Source of the DNA: Sphingomonas sp. CCH21-G11
GTDB lineage: Bacteria; Pseudomonadota; Alphaproteobacteria; Sphingomonadales; Sphingomonadaceae
DNA: 64,000 bases
Assembly (NCBI RefSeq): GCF_001555965.1
Contig: NZ_LSHX01000056.1
Location: forward strand, 62,001-126,000
Direction of reading: 5' to 3'
The notes under the pieces were generated by a model. That model did no database searches and was not told where the DNA came from. It worked only from the letters and a program-made list of their open reading frames with translations. Each line of letters starts with the position of its first letter. The first letter of the stretch is position 1. Positions 55,993 through 64,000 of this stretch are shown piece after piece. The translations under genes and the position numbers were made by a program.

Positions 55993-57714
55993 ATGAGCCA
56001 TCAATTCGACAAGTCCCGCCTGCCCAGCCGTCATGTTTCGGTCGGGCCCGAGCGCGCACCGCATCGCAGCTATTACTATGCGATGGGCATTGCCGAGGCG
56101 GACATCGCCAAGCCCTTTGTCGGTATCGCCAGCGCCGGCAACGACAGCGCGCCGTGCAACACGACCCTGGATTTCCAGGCGGATGCCGCGCGCGCCGGGG
56201 TGGTTCAGGGCGGGGGAATGCCGCGCCGCTTCAACACGATCACCGTTACTGACGGCATCGCGATGGGTCATCAGGGGATGAAATCGTCGCTGGTCAGCCG
56301 CGAGGTCATCGCCGATTCGATCGAGCTCAGCATGCGCGGCCACTGCTACGACGCGCTGGTCGGCTTTGCCGGGTGCGACAAGTCGCTGCCTGGCATGATG
56401 ATGGCGATGCTTCGCCTGAACGTCCCGTCGATCTTCGTCTATGGCGGCTCAATCCTGCCCGGACGCTATGAGGATCGCGACGTGACCGTCGTCGATGTGT
56501 TCGAGGCAGTGGGTCGATACGCCGCCGGCACGTGCCCGCTGCACGACCTGACCGCGCTGGAAAAGGTCGCGTGTCCCGGCCACGGCGCGTGCGGTGGCCA
56601 GTTCACCGCCAACACCATGGCGTGCGTCGGCGAGGCGATCGGCTTGTCGCTACCCAATTCCAACATGGTTCCCGCCCCCTATCGCAGCCGCGAGGAGATC
56701 GCTGTCGCCGCCGGCGAACAGGTCATGGCGCTGATCGCGCGCAACCTGCGCCCACGCGACATCTGCACCCGCGAAGCCTTCATCAACGCCGCGCGCGTGG
56801 TGGCGGCGACCGGCGGCTCGACCAATGCGGCGCTGCACCTGCCCGCCATGGCGAGCGAGGCCGGCATCGACTTCGATCTGTTCGACGTCGCAGATGCATT
56901 CAAATCAACACCTTACATCGCTGACCTGAAACCCGGTGGCAAATATGTCGCCAAGGACATGTACGAGGCCGGCGGCGTCTACATGCTGATGAAGACGATG
57001 CTCGACGGCGGTTTCCTGGACGGCAACTGCATGACCGTGACCGGGCGGACGCTGGGCGAGAATATCGACGAGGTGACGTGGAACCCCGACCAGAAGGTCA
57101 TCTATGACGTGAAGACGCCGATCACCGCCACGGGCGGCGTCGTCGGCCTGCGCGGCTCGCTCGCGCCCGACGGGGCGATCGTCAAGGTGGCGGGGATGCA
57201 GCGGCTGCAATTCACCGGGACCGCGCGTGTTTTCGATTGCGAGGAGGATGCCTTCGCCGCCGTCGAGGCGCGCGACATCGCAGAGGGCAGCGTGATCGTC
57301 ATCCGCTACGAAGGGCCGAAGGGCGGGCCGGGGATGCGCGAGATGCTGTCGACCACCGCCGCGCTCTACGGCCTGGGGCTGGGCGAGAAGGTCGCGCTCA
57401 TCACCGATGGCCGTTTTTCGGGTGCGACCCGTGGCTTCTGCATCGGCCATGTCGGCCCGGAGGCGGCGGAGGGCGGGCCGATCGCGCTGATCGAGGACGG
57501 CGACGTCATCCGTATCGATGCAGAGGCGGGCACGATCGACCTCGACGTTGCGGAGGAGGTGCTCGCCGCGCGTCGGGAGGCCTGGCGGCCCCGCGTCAAC
57601 GACTATCAGGCGGGCGCGTTGTGGCGCTATTCGCAGACGGTTGGTCCGGCCTATAAGGGCGCGGTCACGCACCCGGGGGCCAGCGCCGAACGTCATGTCT
57701 ACGCGGATATCTAG
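55993..57714 (+). CDS. ilvD: Dihydroxy-acid dehydratase
   Basis: IlvD dehydrates 2,3-dihydroxy acids in valine, isoleucine and leucine synthesis. The 573-residue protein carries the iron-sulfur cysteine motifs [20 protein letters not shown] and [21 protein letters not shown] segments (here [20 protein letters not shown]), [35 protein letters not shown] and the catalytic Ser in [20 protein letters not shown]. Length and motifs separate it from the Edd at 27389. The ATG lies 9 bases after the upstream stop. Confidence 0.94.
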   Translation: MSHQFDKSRLPSRHVSVGPERAPHRSYYYAMGIAEADIAKPFVGIASAGNDSAPCNTTLDFQADAARAGVVQGGGMPRRFNTITVTDGIAMGHQGMKSSLVSREVIADSIELSMRGHCYDALVGFAGCDKSLPGMMMAMLRLNVPSIFVYGGSILPGRYEDRDVTVVDVFEAVGRYAAGTCPLHDLTALEKVACPGHGACGGQFTANTMACVGEAIGLSLPNSNMVPAPYRSREEIAVAAGEQVMALIARNLRPRDICTREAFINAARVVAATGGSTNAALHLPAMASEAGIDFDLFDVADAFKSTPYIADLKPGGKYVAKDMYEAGGVYMLMKTMLDGGFLDGNCMTVTGRTLGENIDEVTWNPDQKVIYDVKTPITATGGVVGLRGSLAPDGAIVKVAGMQRLQFTGTARVFDCEEDAFAAVEARDIAEGSVIVIRYEGPKGGPGMREMLSTTAALYGLGLGEKVALITDGRFSGATRGFCIGHVGPEAAEGGPIALIEDGDVIRIDAEAGTIDLDVAEEVLAARREAWRPRVNDYQAGALWRYSQTVGPAYKGAVTHPGASAERHVYADI

Positions 57715-58081
57715 CCGACCGGTTGCCGCGCTGCTGCTGGCGCTGGCGGGCTGCGACCCGGCGCCGCCCGAAGCATCGAATGTCGTCGCGGCGGCGGAAT
57801 CGGCGCCCGCCGACCGGATCGCGTGCGCCGATCCGGGCAGCGACCGTTTCACGTCGAGCTGCACCCTTGAGCGCCGGGACGGGCCGGAAGGCGCGATCCT
57901 GGTCGTGACGCGTGGCGATGGCGGTTTCCACCGGCTGCGCGTGACTGATGACGGCCGCGGCGTGGTCGCCGCCGACGGCGCCGAACCCGCGCGGGTCCGG
58001 ATCATCGGCGACAACCGGATCGAAGTCGCGATCGGCGGTGCGCGCTATCAGTTGCCGGCGACGATCGCCGCCGGGCGATGA
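57695..58081 (+). CDS. Putative small lipoprotein
   Basis: The 128-residue protein begins [20 protein letters not shown], a lipoprotein signal with lipobox LAGC. The remainder ([20 protein letters not shown], then [20 protein letters not shown] and a small beta-rich tail) is unrecognised but typical of conserved sphingomonad periplasmic proteins. The start overlaps the end of ilvD by 20 bases, and the stop overlaps nnrD as ATGA, so it is embedded in a coupled run. Confidence 0.75.
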   Translation: MSTRISSRPVAALLLALAGCDPAPPEASNVVAAAESAPADRIACADPGSDRFTSSCTLERRDGPEGAILVVTRGDGGFHRLRVTDDGRGVVAADGAEPARVRIIGDNRIEVAIGGARYQLPATIAAGR

Positions 58082-59397
58082 GCCGGGCCTGCCCTGCCGG
58101 GGCACCCATCCTGACGGCGGGAGCGATGCGCGCCGCCGAGGCCGCGACCTTTGCCATGGGCGTTGCCCAGGCCGACCTGATGGAACAAGCGGGGCTTGCG
58201 GTGGCACGGACGGCCCGACGCTTCGCGGCCGGCGCGCCGGTGCTGGTGCTCGCCGGGCCGGGCAACAACGGCGGCGACGCCTATGTCGCCGCGCGCCACC
58301 TGAGCGAATGGGGCCATGACGTCATGGTGGCAGTGGCCGATTTGCCCAGATCTTCCGCTGCGCTGGAGATGCGTGCGCGCTGGACGGGACCGGTCGTGGC
58401 GCTTGCCGATGCGCAGCCGCGCGCCATGCTGATCGACGGCGTGTTCGGCACCGGGATGACCCGCCCGCTCCCCCCCGCGATCCGCGATCCTTTGCGCAAG
58501 CTGGTTCCGGCTGCGCGCTTCAGCCTCGCGATCGACCTGCCGTCGGGGCTCGACGCCGACAGCGGCGACGACCTGGGCGCGGCGCGGGTGTCGGCAACCC
58601 TTGCGCTCGGCGCGCTGAAGCCCGCGCACCTCCTGTCCTTCGGCGTCGCGGCATGCGGGCATGTCCTGCGCGATGGACTGGGCATCGCAGTCGACAGCGA
58701 CTGGCACAGCATCGCCCGCCCGGTGATCGCATCGCCACGCCATGACGCGCACAAATATCGTCGTGGGCTGGTCGGCATCGTCGCGGGCGCGATGCCGGGC
58801 GCGGCCGCGCTGGCTGCGGGCGCGGCGGCGCGCGGCGGGGCGGGCTATGTCGTGGTGGCCGGCGGCATCGCTCGCGACGCTGCGGTGGTCGGCCGCGCCG
58901 CGGTCGATCGCGGGGCGCTGGCGGCGTGGCTGGCCGACGACCGGCTGCGCGTCCTCCTCATCGGACCCGGCCTGGGGCGGGGCGAGGCCGCGCGCGCGCT
59001 GGTCGAGACCGCGATCGCCGGGGACCGCCCGCTGGTGCTCGATGGCGATGCGCTGGGGCTGTGCAGTCTTGACCAGTTGAAGCGCCGCGTCGCGCCGACG
59101 GTCCTGACGCCCCATGGCGGCGAGTTCGCGGCGCTGTTCGGGGCGTGGCGCGGCAGCAAGATCGACGCGACCCTCGCCGCCGCCCGGGCCAGCGGTGCGG
59201 TCGTCGTGCACAAGGGGCCCGATACCGTCATCGCCGATCCGAAGGGCCGGGTGATCGTCGCGGCCGCCGCGACGCCATGGCTGGCGACGGCAGGGACGGG
59301 GGACGTGCTCGCCGGCCTGATCGCCAGCCGCCTTGCCGTCACGCCGGATCTGTCTCTTATACACATCTCCGAGCCCACGAGAGGGGGGAGGGCGTGA
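58078..59397 (+). CDS. nnrD: Bifunctional NAD(P)H-hydrate epimerase/dehydratase, 3' end replaced by adapter
   Basis: This enzyme repairs hydrated NAD(P)H. The N-terminal epimerase domain shows VLAGPGNNGGDAYVAARHLS and SLAIDLPSGLDADSGD; the C-terminal ADP-dependent dehydratase domain shows YRRGLVGIVAGAMPGAAAL, LTPHGGEFAALFGAWRG, VVHKGPDTVIADPKG and TAGTGDVLAGLIA. Genuine sequence ends about residue 424 (RLAVTPD). The last residues, LSLIHISEPTR, are translated Nextera adapter, so the real C-terminus (perhaps 40-60 residues) is missing from this assembly. Confidence 0.9.
   Translation: MSRACPAGAPILTAGAMRAAEAATFAMGVAQADLMEQAGLAVARTARRFAAGAPVLVLAGPGNNGGDAYVAARHLSEWGHDVMVAVADLPRSSAALEMRARWTGPVVALADAQPRAMLIDGVFGTGMTRPLPPAIRDPLRKLVPAARFSLAIDLPSGLDADSGDDLGAARVSATLALGALKPAHLLSFGVAACGHVLRDGLGIAVDSDWHSIARPVIASPRHDAHKYRRGLVGIVAGAMPGAAALAAGAAARGGAGYVVVAGGIARDAAVVGRAAVDRGALAAWLADDRLRVLLIGPGLGRGEAARALVETAIAGDRPLVLDGDALGLCSLDQLKRRVAPTVLTPHGGEFAALFGAWRGSKIDATLAAARASGAVVVHKGPDTVIADPKGRVIVAAAATPWLATAGTGDVLAGLIASRLAVTPDLSLIHISEPTRGGRA
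59350..59382 (+). other. Illumina Nextera adapter sequence in the assembly
   Basis: CTGTCTCTTATACACATCT at 59350-59368 is the Tn5 mosaic-end read-through adapter, and the following CCGAGCCCACGAGA completes the standard Nextera read adapter for 33 bases. It yields the well-known artefact peptides LSLIHISEPTR on one frame and SYTHLRAHE and MCIRDR on others. This is not biological sequence. The two sides were probably joined across it. Confidence 0.97.
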
Positions 59398-60545
59398 CCG
59401 CCGATGGCCGCCATGTCAGCCACGCCGCGCCGGGCGATCACGTTGCGCCGGACGGCACGCTGGTGCGCGGTCCGCATCACCAGACGCCGCCATGCCGGCA
59501 CTTTCCCGAATGCGGCGGCTGCCAGCTCCAGCATCTCGACGATGCTGCCTACGCGGCCTTCGTCGCCGCGCGCGTGACCACCGCGCTCGCCGCCCAGGAC
59601 CTGGAGGCACCGGTCCGTGCGCCGATCCTGTCGCCGCCGCACAGCCGCCGCCGCGCGACGCTCCACGCCGAGCGGCGCGGTCGCCAGGTGCATCTGGGCT
59701 TTGCCGAGGCGCGCAGCCACCGGCTGATCGACATCGCCGAATGCCCGATCCTCGACCCGCGTTTGTTCGCACTGGTCCAGCCATTGCGCGGGCTGCTCGC
59801 GGCGATGCTGCCCCGCAGCGGCCGGGTCGATGTCCATCTCGCGCTCGCGGATCAGGGGCCCGACGTGCTTGTCACCGGGCATGATTTCGAAGGGCTGCGC
59901 GCGGCGGAGGCGATTACCGCCTTCGCGCTGCGCCATGGCCTTGCGCGCTTCGCGGTCGACGACGGCATGGGGCCGGAATCGCGCTTCGAGCCCGAACCGG
60001 TGACGATCACGCTGGCGGGCGTGCCTGTGGCGCTCCCGCCCGCCGCATTTCTCCAGGCGACCGCAGACGGCGAAGCGGCGCTGGCGGCGGCGGCGCGCGA
60101 AGTGGCCTCGGGGGCGACGACCGTTGCTGACCTGTTCGCGGGGCTCGGCACGTTCACCTTCGCAATGCCGGCGACAGCGCGCGTCTATGCCGCCGAGGGC
60201 GCGCGCGACGCGGTGCTCGCGCTCAAGGCTGCTGGCAATGCGATGCAGCGCCGGGTGTTCGTCGAACATCGCGACCTGTACCGCCGCCCGCTCGACACGG
60301 CTGAGCTCGAACGGTTCGACTGCGTCCTGCTCGATCCGCCGCGGGCCGGCGCGCGCGAGCAGGCGACGGCGCTGGCGGCATCGCGCGTGCGCAGGATCGG
60401 GTATATCTCATGTAATCCCAGCACCTTCGTACGCGATGCGAAGATGTTGTGTGAGGGTGGTCACCGCCTCGACTGGGTCCAGCCGGTCGGCCAGTTCCGC
60501 TGGTCGACTCATGTCGAGCTCGCCGCGCAGTTCAGCCGCGATTGA
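59394..60545 (+). CDS. Class I SAM-dependent RNA methyltransferase (TrmA/RlmD family), 5' end damaged
   Basis: The protein methylates uridine in tRNA or rRNA at C5. It has iron-sulfur cysteines in [18 protein letters not shown], a SAM site [16 protein letters not shown], the [19 protein letters not shown] motif and the catalytic Cys in [20 protein letters not shown]. The frame starts immediately after the adapter ([10 protein letters not shown]...), so roughly the first ten residues are lost; GTG 59394 is merely the first start codon available. The end overlaps truA tail-to-tail by 14 bases. Confidence 0.88.
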   Translation: MTADGRHVSHAAPGDHVAPDGTLVRGPHHQTPPCRHFPECGGCQLQHLDDAAYAAFVAARVTTALAAQDLEAPVRAPILSPPHSRRRATLHAERRGRQVHLGFAEARSHRLIDIAECPILDPRLFALVQPLRGLLAAMLPRSGRVDVHLALADQGPDVLVTGHDFEGLRAAEAITAFALRHGLARFAVDDGMGPESRFEPEPVTITLAGVPVALPPAAFLQATADGEAALAAAAREVASGATTVADLFAGLGTFTFAMPATARVYAAEGARDAVLALKAAGNAMQRRVFVEHRDLYRRPLDTAELERFDCVLLDPPRAGAREQATALAASRVRRIGYISCNPSTFVRDAKMLCEGGHRLDWVQPVGQFRWSTHVELAAQFSRD

Positions 60546-61290
60546 CCTCGCCCGGATAATCGGCGCGCAGGAAGTAAAGCCCGTCGGGCGGGGCATTGAG
60601 GCCGAGCGCGGCGCGATCGCGTGCGGCAAGCGCGGCGCCGACATCGCCGGGCTGCCACTTGCCCTGGCCGACGAGCGCGAGGCAGCCGACCATCGATCGC
60701 ACCTGGTGATGCAGGAACGACCGCGCCGAGGCATGGACGTGGATCTCGTCACCGATGCGCGCGACGTCCAGCCGGTCGAGCGTGCGCAGCGGGCTGTCCG
60801 CCTGGCAATGTGCCGATCGGAAGGTGGTGAAGTCGTGCCGCCCCACCAGCACCGCCGCCGCCTCACCCATCGCATCCGCATCGAGCGGCGCGGCGATCCG
60901 CCACGCCAGCCCCAGATCGACGGTCAGCGGCGCGCGCCGGTTGACGATGCGATAGCGGTAATGCCGGGCAGTGCACGAAAAGCGCGCATGCCAGTCTTCG
61001 GCGACCTCGACGCAATCGAGGATCGCGACCGGATCGGGCCGCAGTCGTGCGTTGAGCGCCTCGCCCAGGCGAAAGGCGGTGATCGACCGCGCGACATCGC
61101 AATGCGCGCGCATCGCCAGCCCGTGCACGCCCGCATCGGTGCGCCCGGCGGCGTGGACGGTCGCCTCCTCGCCGGTGACGTCGTAAATCGCGCGCTCGAT
61201 CGCGGCTTGCACGCTGGGGCCGTGCGCCTGCGCCTGCCAGCCCATGAACGGGCGGCCGTCGAACTCCACGGTCAGCGCAAATCGCGTCAC
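60532..61290 (-). CDS. truA: tRNA pseudouridine synthase A
   Basis: TruA makes pseudouridine at positions 38-40 of tRNA. The 252-residue protein starts [20 protein letters not shown] (after MTRFALT), with the catalytic Asp in [40 protein letters not shown] and [20 protein letters not shown]. The GTG start at 61290 overlaps the fmt stop as GTGA, so it is coupled to fmt. Confidence 0.96.
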   Translation of the reverse strand: MTRFALTVEFDGRPFMGWQAQAHGPSVQAAIERAIYDVTGEEATVHAAGRTDAGVHGLAMRAHCDVARSITAFRLGEALNARLRPDPVAILDCVEVAEDWHARFSCTARHYRYRIVNRRAPLTVDLGLAWRIAAPLDADAMGEAAAVLVGRHDFTTFRSAHCQADSPLRTLDRLDVARIGDEIHVHASARSFLHHQVRSMVGCLALVGQGKWQPGDVGAALAARDRAALGLNAPPDGLYFLRADYPGEVNRG

Positions 61291-62189
61291 AACCGCGTGC
61301 CTGCCGCGATCGGAAAGCCGCGCAGCAGCTCGCCCGGCGTCATGACGCCGCGCCCGGCGCGCTGGACCTGCACCGGGCGGATCGCCCCCGATCCGCAGGC
61401 GATGGTAAGCGCCGCGTCGAGCACCTCGCCCGGCGCGCCGCTGCCCGCCACGACATCGGCGGCAAGCACGCGCACGCGTTCGTCGCCGAGCGTGAAAAAG
61501 GCACCGGGCGCGGGGTTGAAGGCGCGGACCTGACGCTCGACCTGATCCGCCGTCGCGGCAAAGTCGATGCGCGCTTCCGCCTTGTCGATCTTGGGCGCAT
61601 GGGTTACACCGGTTTCCGCCTGTGCAACCGGGGGATGGGCGGCGGGATCGGCCAGCACCGCGACCATCAGCGCCGCGCCCATATCGGCCAGTTCGCGGGT
61701 GAGCGCGCCCGCGGTCTTGCGCGCGACCGGGGTCCGTCCCTCCAGCCGCACCGGGCCGGTATCCAGCCCGGCCTCCATCTGCATGATGCCGACCCCGGTC
61801 TCGGCATCGCCGGCCAGGATGGCGCGCTGGATCGGCGCCGCCCCGCGCCAGCGCGGCAGCAGCGACGCGTGGACGTTGAGGCAGCCCAGCCGCGGCGCAT
61901 CGAGCACGGCGCGCGGCAGGATGAGGCCATAGGCGGCGACCACCGCGACATCGGCCTCCAGCGCCGCGAACGCCGCCTGCTCGGCCGGATCGCGCAGCCG
62001 TTCGGGGGTGCGCACCGCAATGCCAAGTGCCTCGGCGCGGGCATGGACGGGGGAGGGGGTCAGCGCCTTGCCGCGACCCGCGCGGCGCGGCGGCTGGCTA
62101 TAGGCGGCCGCGACCTCGTGCCCCGCCGCGACAACCGCGTCGAGCACCGGCACCGCGAAGTCCGGGGTTCCCATGAAGATGATCCGCAT
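61287..62189 (-). CDS. fmt: Methionyl-tRNA formyltransferase
   Basis: Fmt formylates initiator Met-tRNA. The 300-residue protein starts [20 protein letters not shown] and has [20 protein letters not shown] with the catalytic Asn-His pair region [20 protein letters not shown], then [21 protein letters not shown] longer frame extends over recR on the other strand and is rejected. It is divergent from recR and coupled to truA. Confidence 0.96.
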   Translation of the reverse strand: MRIIFMGTPDFAVPVLDAVVAAGHEVAAAYSQPPRRAGRGKALTPSPVHARAEALGIAVRTPERLRDPAEQAAFAALEADVAVVAAYGLILPRAVLDAPRLGCLNVHASLLPRWRGAAPIQRAILAGDAETGVGIMQMEAGLDTGPVRLEGRTPVARKTAGALTRELADMGAALMVAVLADPAAHPPVAQAETGVTHAPKIDKAEARIDFAATADQVERQVRAFNPAPGAFFTLGDERVRVLAADVVAGSGAPGEVLDAALTIACGSGAIRPVQVQRAGRGVMTPGELLRGFPIAAGTRL

Positions 62190-62207
62190 CGCCTCCGTCT
62201 CAACCGC

Positions 62208-62237
62208 TTGGCAAAGGCATGCGCAACCCCCTATCTG
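62208..62237 (+). promoter_or_regulatory. Likely recR promoter
   Basis: TTGGCA (62208-62213) and TATCTG (62232-62237) are 18 bases apart, and the ATG lies only 10 bases further. The leader would be a few bases at most. Confidence 0.5.
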
Positions 62238-62247
62238 ATCGGCGACC

Positions 62248-62844
62248 ATGGCCTCGCGCGAAATCGACACGCTGACCCAAGCCCTTGCCCGCTTGCCCGG
62301 ACTGGGCCCGCGTTCGGCCCGGCGCGCGGTGCTCCACCTGCTCAAGCGGCGTGAAACCGCGCTCGAACCGCTGTTGCGTGCGCTGGAGGCGGTCGCCGAA
62401 CGGCTGACGCCATGTTCGACCTGTGGGAATGTCGACACGAGCGATCCGTGCGCGGTCTGCGCCGATCCGCGCCGCGATGCGCGCGCGCTGTGCGTGGTGG
62501 AGGAGGTCGCCGATCTGTGGGCGCTCGATCGCGCGCGGTTGTTCCCCGGGCGTTTCCATGTGCTGGGCGGGCGGCTGTCGGCGCTCGACGGGGTAGGGCC
62601 GGAGGATCTGAGCATCGACGCGCTGATCCGGCGCGTCGCCGACGGCGGCGTGGACGAGGTCGTGCTGGCGATGAACGCGACGCTGGAGGGGCAGACGACC
62701 GCACACTATCTGGCCGAGCGGCTGGAGGGGCACCCGGTGCGCGTCACCCAGCTTGCGCATGGCCTGCCGGTCGGCGGCGAGCTCGACTATCTGGACGAGG
62801 GCACGCTGGCGCAGGCGCTGCGGGCGCGGAGGCCGGTGGGGTGA
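62248..62844 (+). CDS. recR: Recombination mediator RecR
   Basis: RecR acts with RecO to load RecA on gapped DNA. The 198-residue protein has the helix-hairpin-helix [20 protein letters not shown], the zinc finger [16 protein letters not shown] and the Toprim domain [20 protein letters not shown] with [20 protein letters not shown] at the end. The 46 bases to def include a def promoter. Confidence 0.96.
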   Translation: MASREIDTLTQALARLPGLGPRSARRAVLHLLKRRETALEPLLRALEAVAERLTPCSTCGNVDTSDPCAVCADPRRDARALCVVEEVADLWALDRARLFPGRFHVLGGRLSALDGVGPEDLSIDALIRRVADGGVDEVVLAMNATLEGQTTAHYLAERLEGHPVRVTQLAHGLPVGGELDYLDEGTLAQALRARRPVG

Positions 62845-62854
62845 TGGCCATTGC

Positions 62855-62883
62855 TTGACGCTGCACCGGACGAATCCTAAATC
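62855..62883 (+). promoter_or_regulatory. Leaderless def promoter
   Basis: TTGACG (62855-62860), 17 bases, TAAATC (62878-62883), then exactly 6 bases to the ATG at 62890. This is the best promoter match in the window, and its start point would fall on the A of the start codon. Confidence 0.7.
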
Positions 62884-62889
62884 CCCGAC

Positions 62890-63414
62890 ATGGCCATCCT
62901 TCCCATCATCGAAGTGCCCGATCCGCGCCTGCGGCTGATCTCGACCCCGGTCGAGACGATCGACGACGCGGTCAAGCAGCTGATCGCCGACATGTTCGAG
63001 ACGATGTATGCGGCTCCCGGCATCGGCCTGGCCGCGATCCAGGTCGGCGTGCCCAAGCGGCTGCTGGTCATGGACCTGCAAGAGGAGGAGGACGCCGACG
63101 GCAAGCCGATCCGTCAGCCGCGCGTGTTCATCAATCCCGAAATTGTCGATCCGTCCGAGGAGCAGTCGGTCTATACCGAAGGCTGCCTGTCGGTCCCCGA
63201 CCAATATGCCGATGTCGAGCGCCCGGCGACCTGCCGCGTGCGCTGGCTCGACGAAGACGGCGTCCAGCATGACGAACAGTTCACCGGCCTGCTCGCGACT
63301 TGCATCCAGCACGAGATGGATCACCTGAACGGCATCGTCTTCCTCGACCATCTGTCGCGCCTGAAGCGCGAGATGATCCTCAAGAAGCTGAACAAGGCGC
63401 GCAAGGCCGCCTGA
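62890..63414 (+). CDS. def: Peptide deformylase
   Basis: Def removes the formyl group from nascent proteins. The 174-residue protein has GIGLAAIQVGVPKRLLVMDL, EGCLSVPDQYADV with the metal Cys, and CIQHEMDHLNGIVFLDHLS with the HExxH-type metal site (H-E-M-D-H). There is no ribosome site; the promoter places transcription start at the ATG. It is functionally paired with fmt, though divergent and separated by recR. Confidence 0.97.
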   Translation: MAILPIIEVPDPRLRLISTPVETIDDAVKQLIADMFETMYAAPGIGLAAIQVGVPKRLLVMDLQEEEDADGKPIRQPRVFINPEIVDPSEEQSVYTEGCLSVPDQYADVERPATCRVRWLDEDGVQHDEQFTGLLATCIQHEMDHLNGIVFLDHLSRLKREMILKKLNKARKAA

Positions 63415-63480
63415 TCGACGCTTGCCGTCGGGCACGCCAGCGGATAGGTTCGCGCTTCGTTCTTTTCTTGCGGAGCGCAG

Positions 63481-64000
63481 ATGGACCCGATCACCGCCCT
63501 TTTCCTTATCATTGCGCTGCTCGGCGGGCTGGCGATCGGCTGGTGGCTGGGCCATCGCGGCGTCGCGGCGATGCGCGCCGAGCGCGATCATTTCCAGGCC
63601 GAGTTCAAGGCCGCGATCACCGACCTGGCGCGCGCAAGCGAGCAGGCGCGGGAAGTGCCCACCCTGCGCGAGGCCATGGCGTCGCTGCGCGACGAGCGCG
63701 ATCAGGCGCGGCTGGAGCTGGTCGACCTGCGGGCCAAGGCCGAGGCGTTCGAGGCGCGGCTGCAGGAGTTCAAGGACGCGCGCGAGCTGATGGCGGCGCA
63801 GTTCAACGAACTGGCCAACCGATCGCTGTCGGAAGCGCAGAAGGCGTTTCTGGAGCGTGCCGACGCGCGCTTTTCCCAGGCCGGCGAGAGCAACGAGGCC
63901 AAGCTTAAGGCGCTGCTCCAGCCGGTCGAGGCGACGCTCAAGCGCTATGAGGAGAAGATCGCCAGCGTCGAGGGCGAGCGCAAGGAAGCCTATGGCAACT
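63481..64000 (+). CDS. rmuC: DNA recombination protein RmuC, cut by window end
   Basis: The ATG at 63481 (GGAG 8 bases upstream) opens a frame that runs off the right edge after 173 codons. It starts MDPITALFLIIALLGGLAIG, a membrane anchor, followed by a long coiled coil (about residues 35-125, rich in Glu, Arg and Ala) and the start of the RmuC domain with LKALLQPVEATLKRYEEKI. RmuC is thought to limit inversions at short repeats. The nuclease-like domain lies outside the window. Confidence 0.88.
   Translation, partial: MDPITALFLIIALLGGLAIGWWLGHRGVAAMRAERDHFQAEFKAAITDLARASEQAREVPTLREAMASLRDERDQARLELVDLRAKAEAFEARLQEFKDARELMAAQFNELANRSLSEAQKAFLERADARFSQAGESNEAKLKALLQPVEATLKRYEEKIASVEGERKEAYGN

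Overview
The window is about 64 kb of GC-rich DNA from an alphaproteobacterium, most likely of the Sphingomonas/Sphingomonadaceae type. The support is the TonB-dependent receptor tied to a catabolic cluster, a complete Entner-Doudoroff operon, a ROSE-type thermometer on a small heat-shock gene, and mostly housekeeping genes with weak or absent Shine-Dalgarno sequences. Nearly all of it is ordinary chromosome. The family calls are made from protein motifs read by eye; no database search was run.

Left edge (1-1.1 kb): a partial DUF932 (phage/plasmid-type) gene ends beside a tRNA-Lys(CUU) whose 3' end points at it. This looks like the border of an integrated element lying mostly outside the window. 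1.2-11 kb: the cell-shape operon mreB-mreC-mreD-mrdA-rodA, mutL, a CAP-domain protein, and rpsF-rpsR-rplI. 11.1-19.1 kb: an apparent catabolic regulon of citryl-CoA lyase, family III CoA-transferase, an IclR regulator, a TonB receptor, a VOC protein, an alpha/beta hydrolase and a MetE C-terminal-like zinc enzyme. Two pairs of matching palindromes mark its two control regions. 19.1-25.3 kb: fabD, fabG, acpP, fabF and mltG, with a GxxExxY gene framed by inverted repeats wedged between fabD and fabG. 25.3-31.4 kb: zwf-pgl-edd-glk-eda, converting glucose to pyruvate and glyceraldehyde-3-phosphate. 31.5-36.5 kb: argC, a decayed NlpC/P60-like gene and a frameshifted MarR-type gene, then secG, pyrG and hsp20. 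36.9-47 kb: lolC-lolD, dnaE, an acyl-CoA ligase, an orphan nuclease, a radical SAM protein and small genes. 47-58 kb: moaB, slt, a uracil-DNA-glycosylase-like gene, ETF-ubiquinone oxidoreductase, a TPR protein, ispE, an enoyl-CoA hydratase, N-formylglutamate amidohydrolase and ilvD. 58-64 kb: nnrD, an RNA methyltransferase, truA-fmt, recR, def and partial rmuC.

Three points matter most to a reader. First, positions 59350-59382 are Illumina Nextera adapter, not genome, so the end of nnrD, the start of the methyltransferase and their junction are unreliable. Second, the 11-19 kb cluster looks like one co-regulated pathway for an unidentified substrate, and is the best candidate here for an undescribed system. 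Third, several genes (def, dnaE, mltG, perhaps mutL) have a -10-like box only 6-7 bases before the start codon, which suggests leaderless mRNAs.
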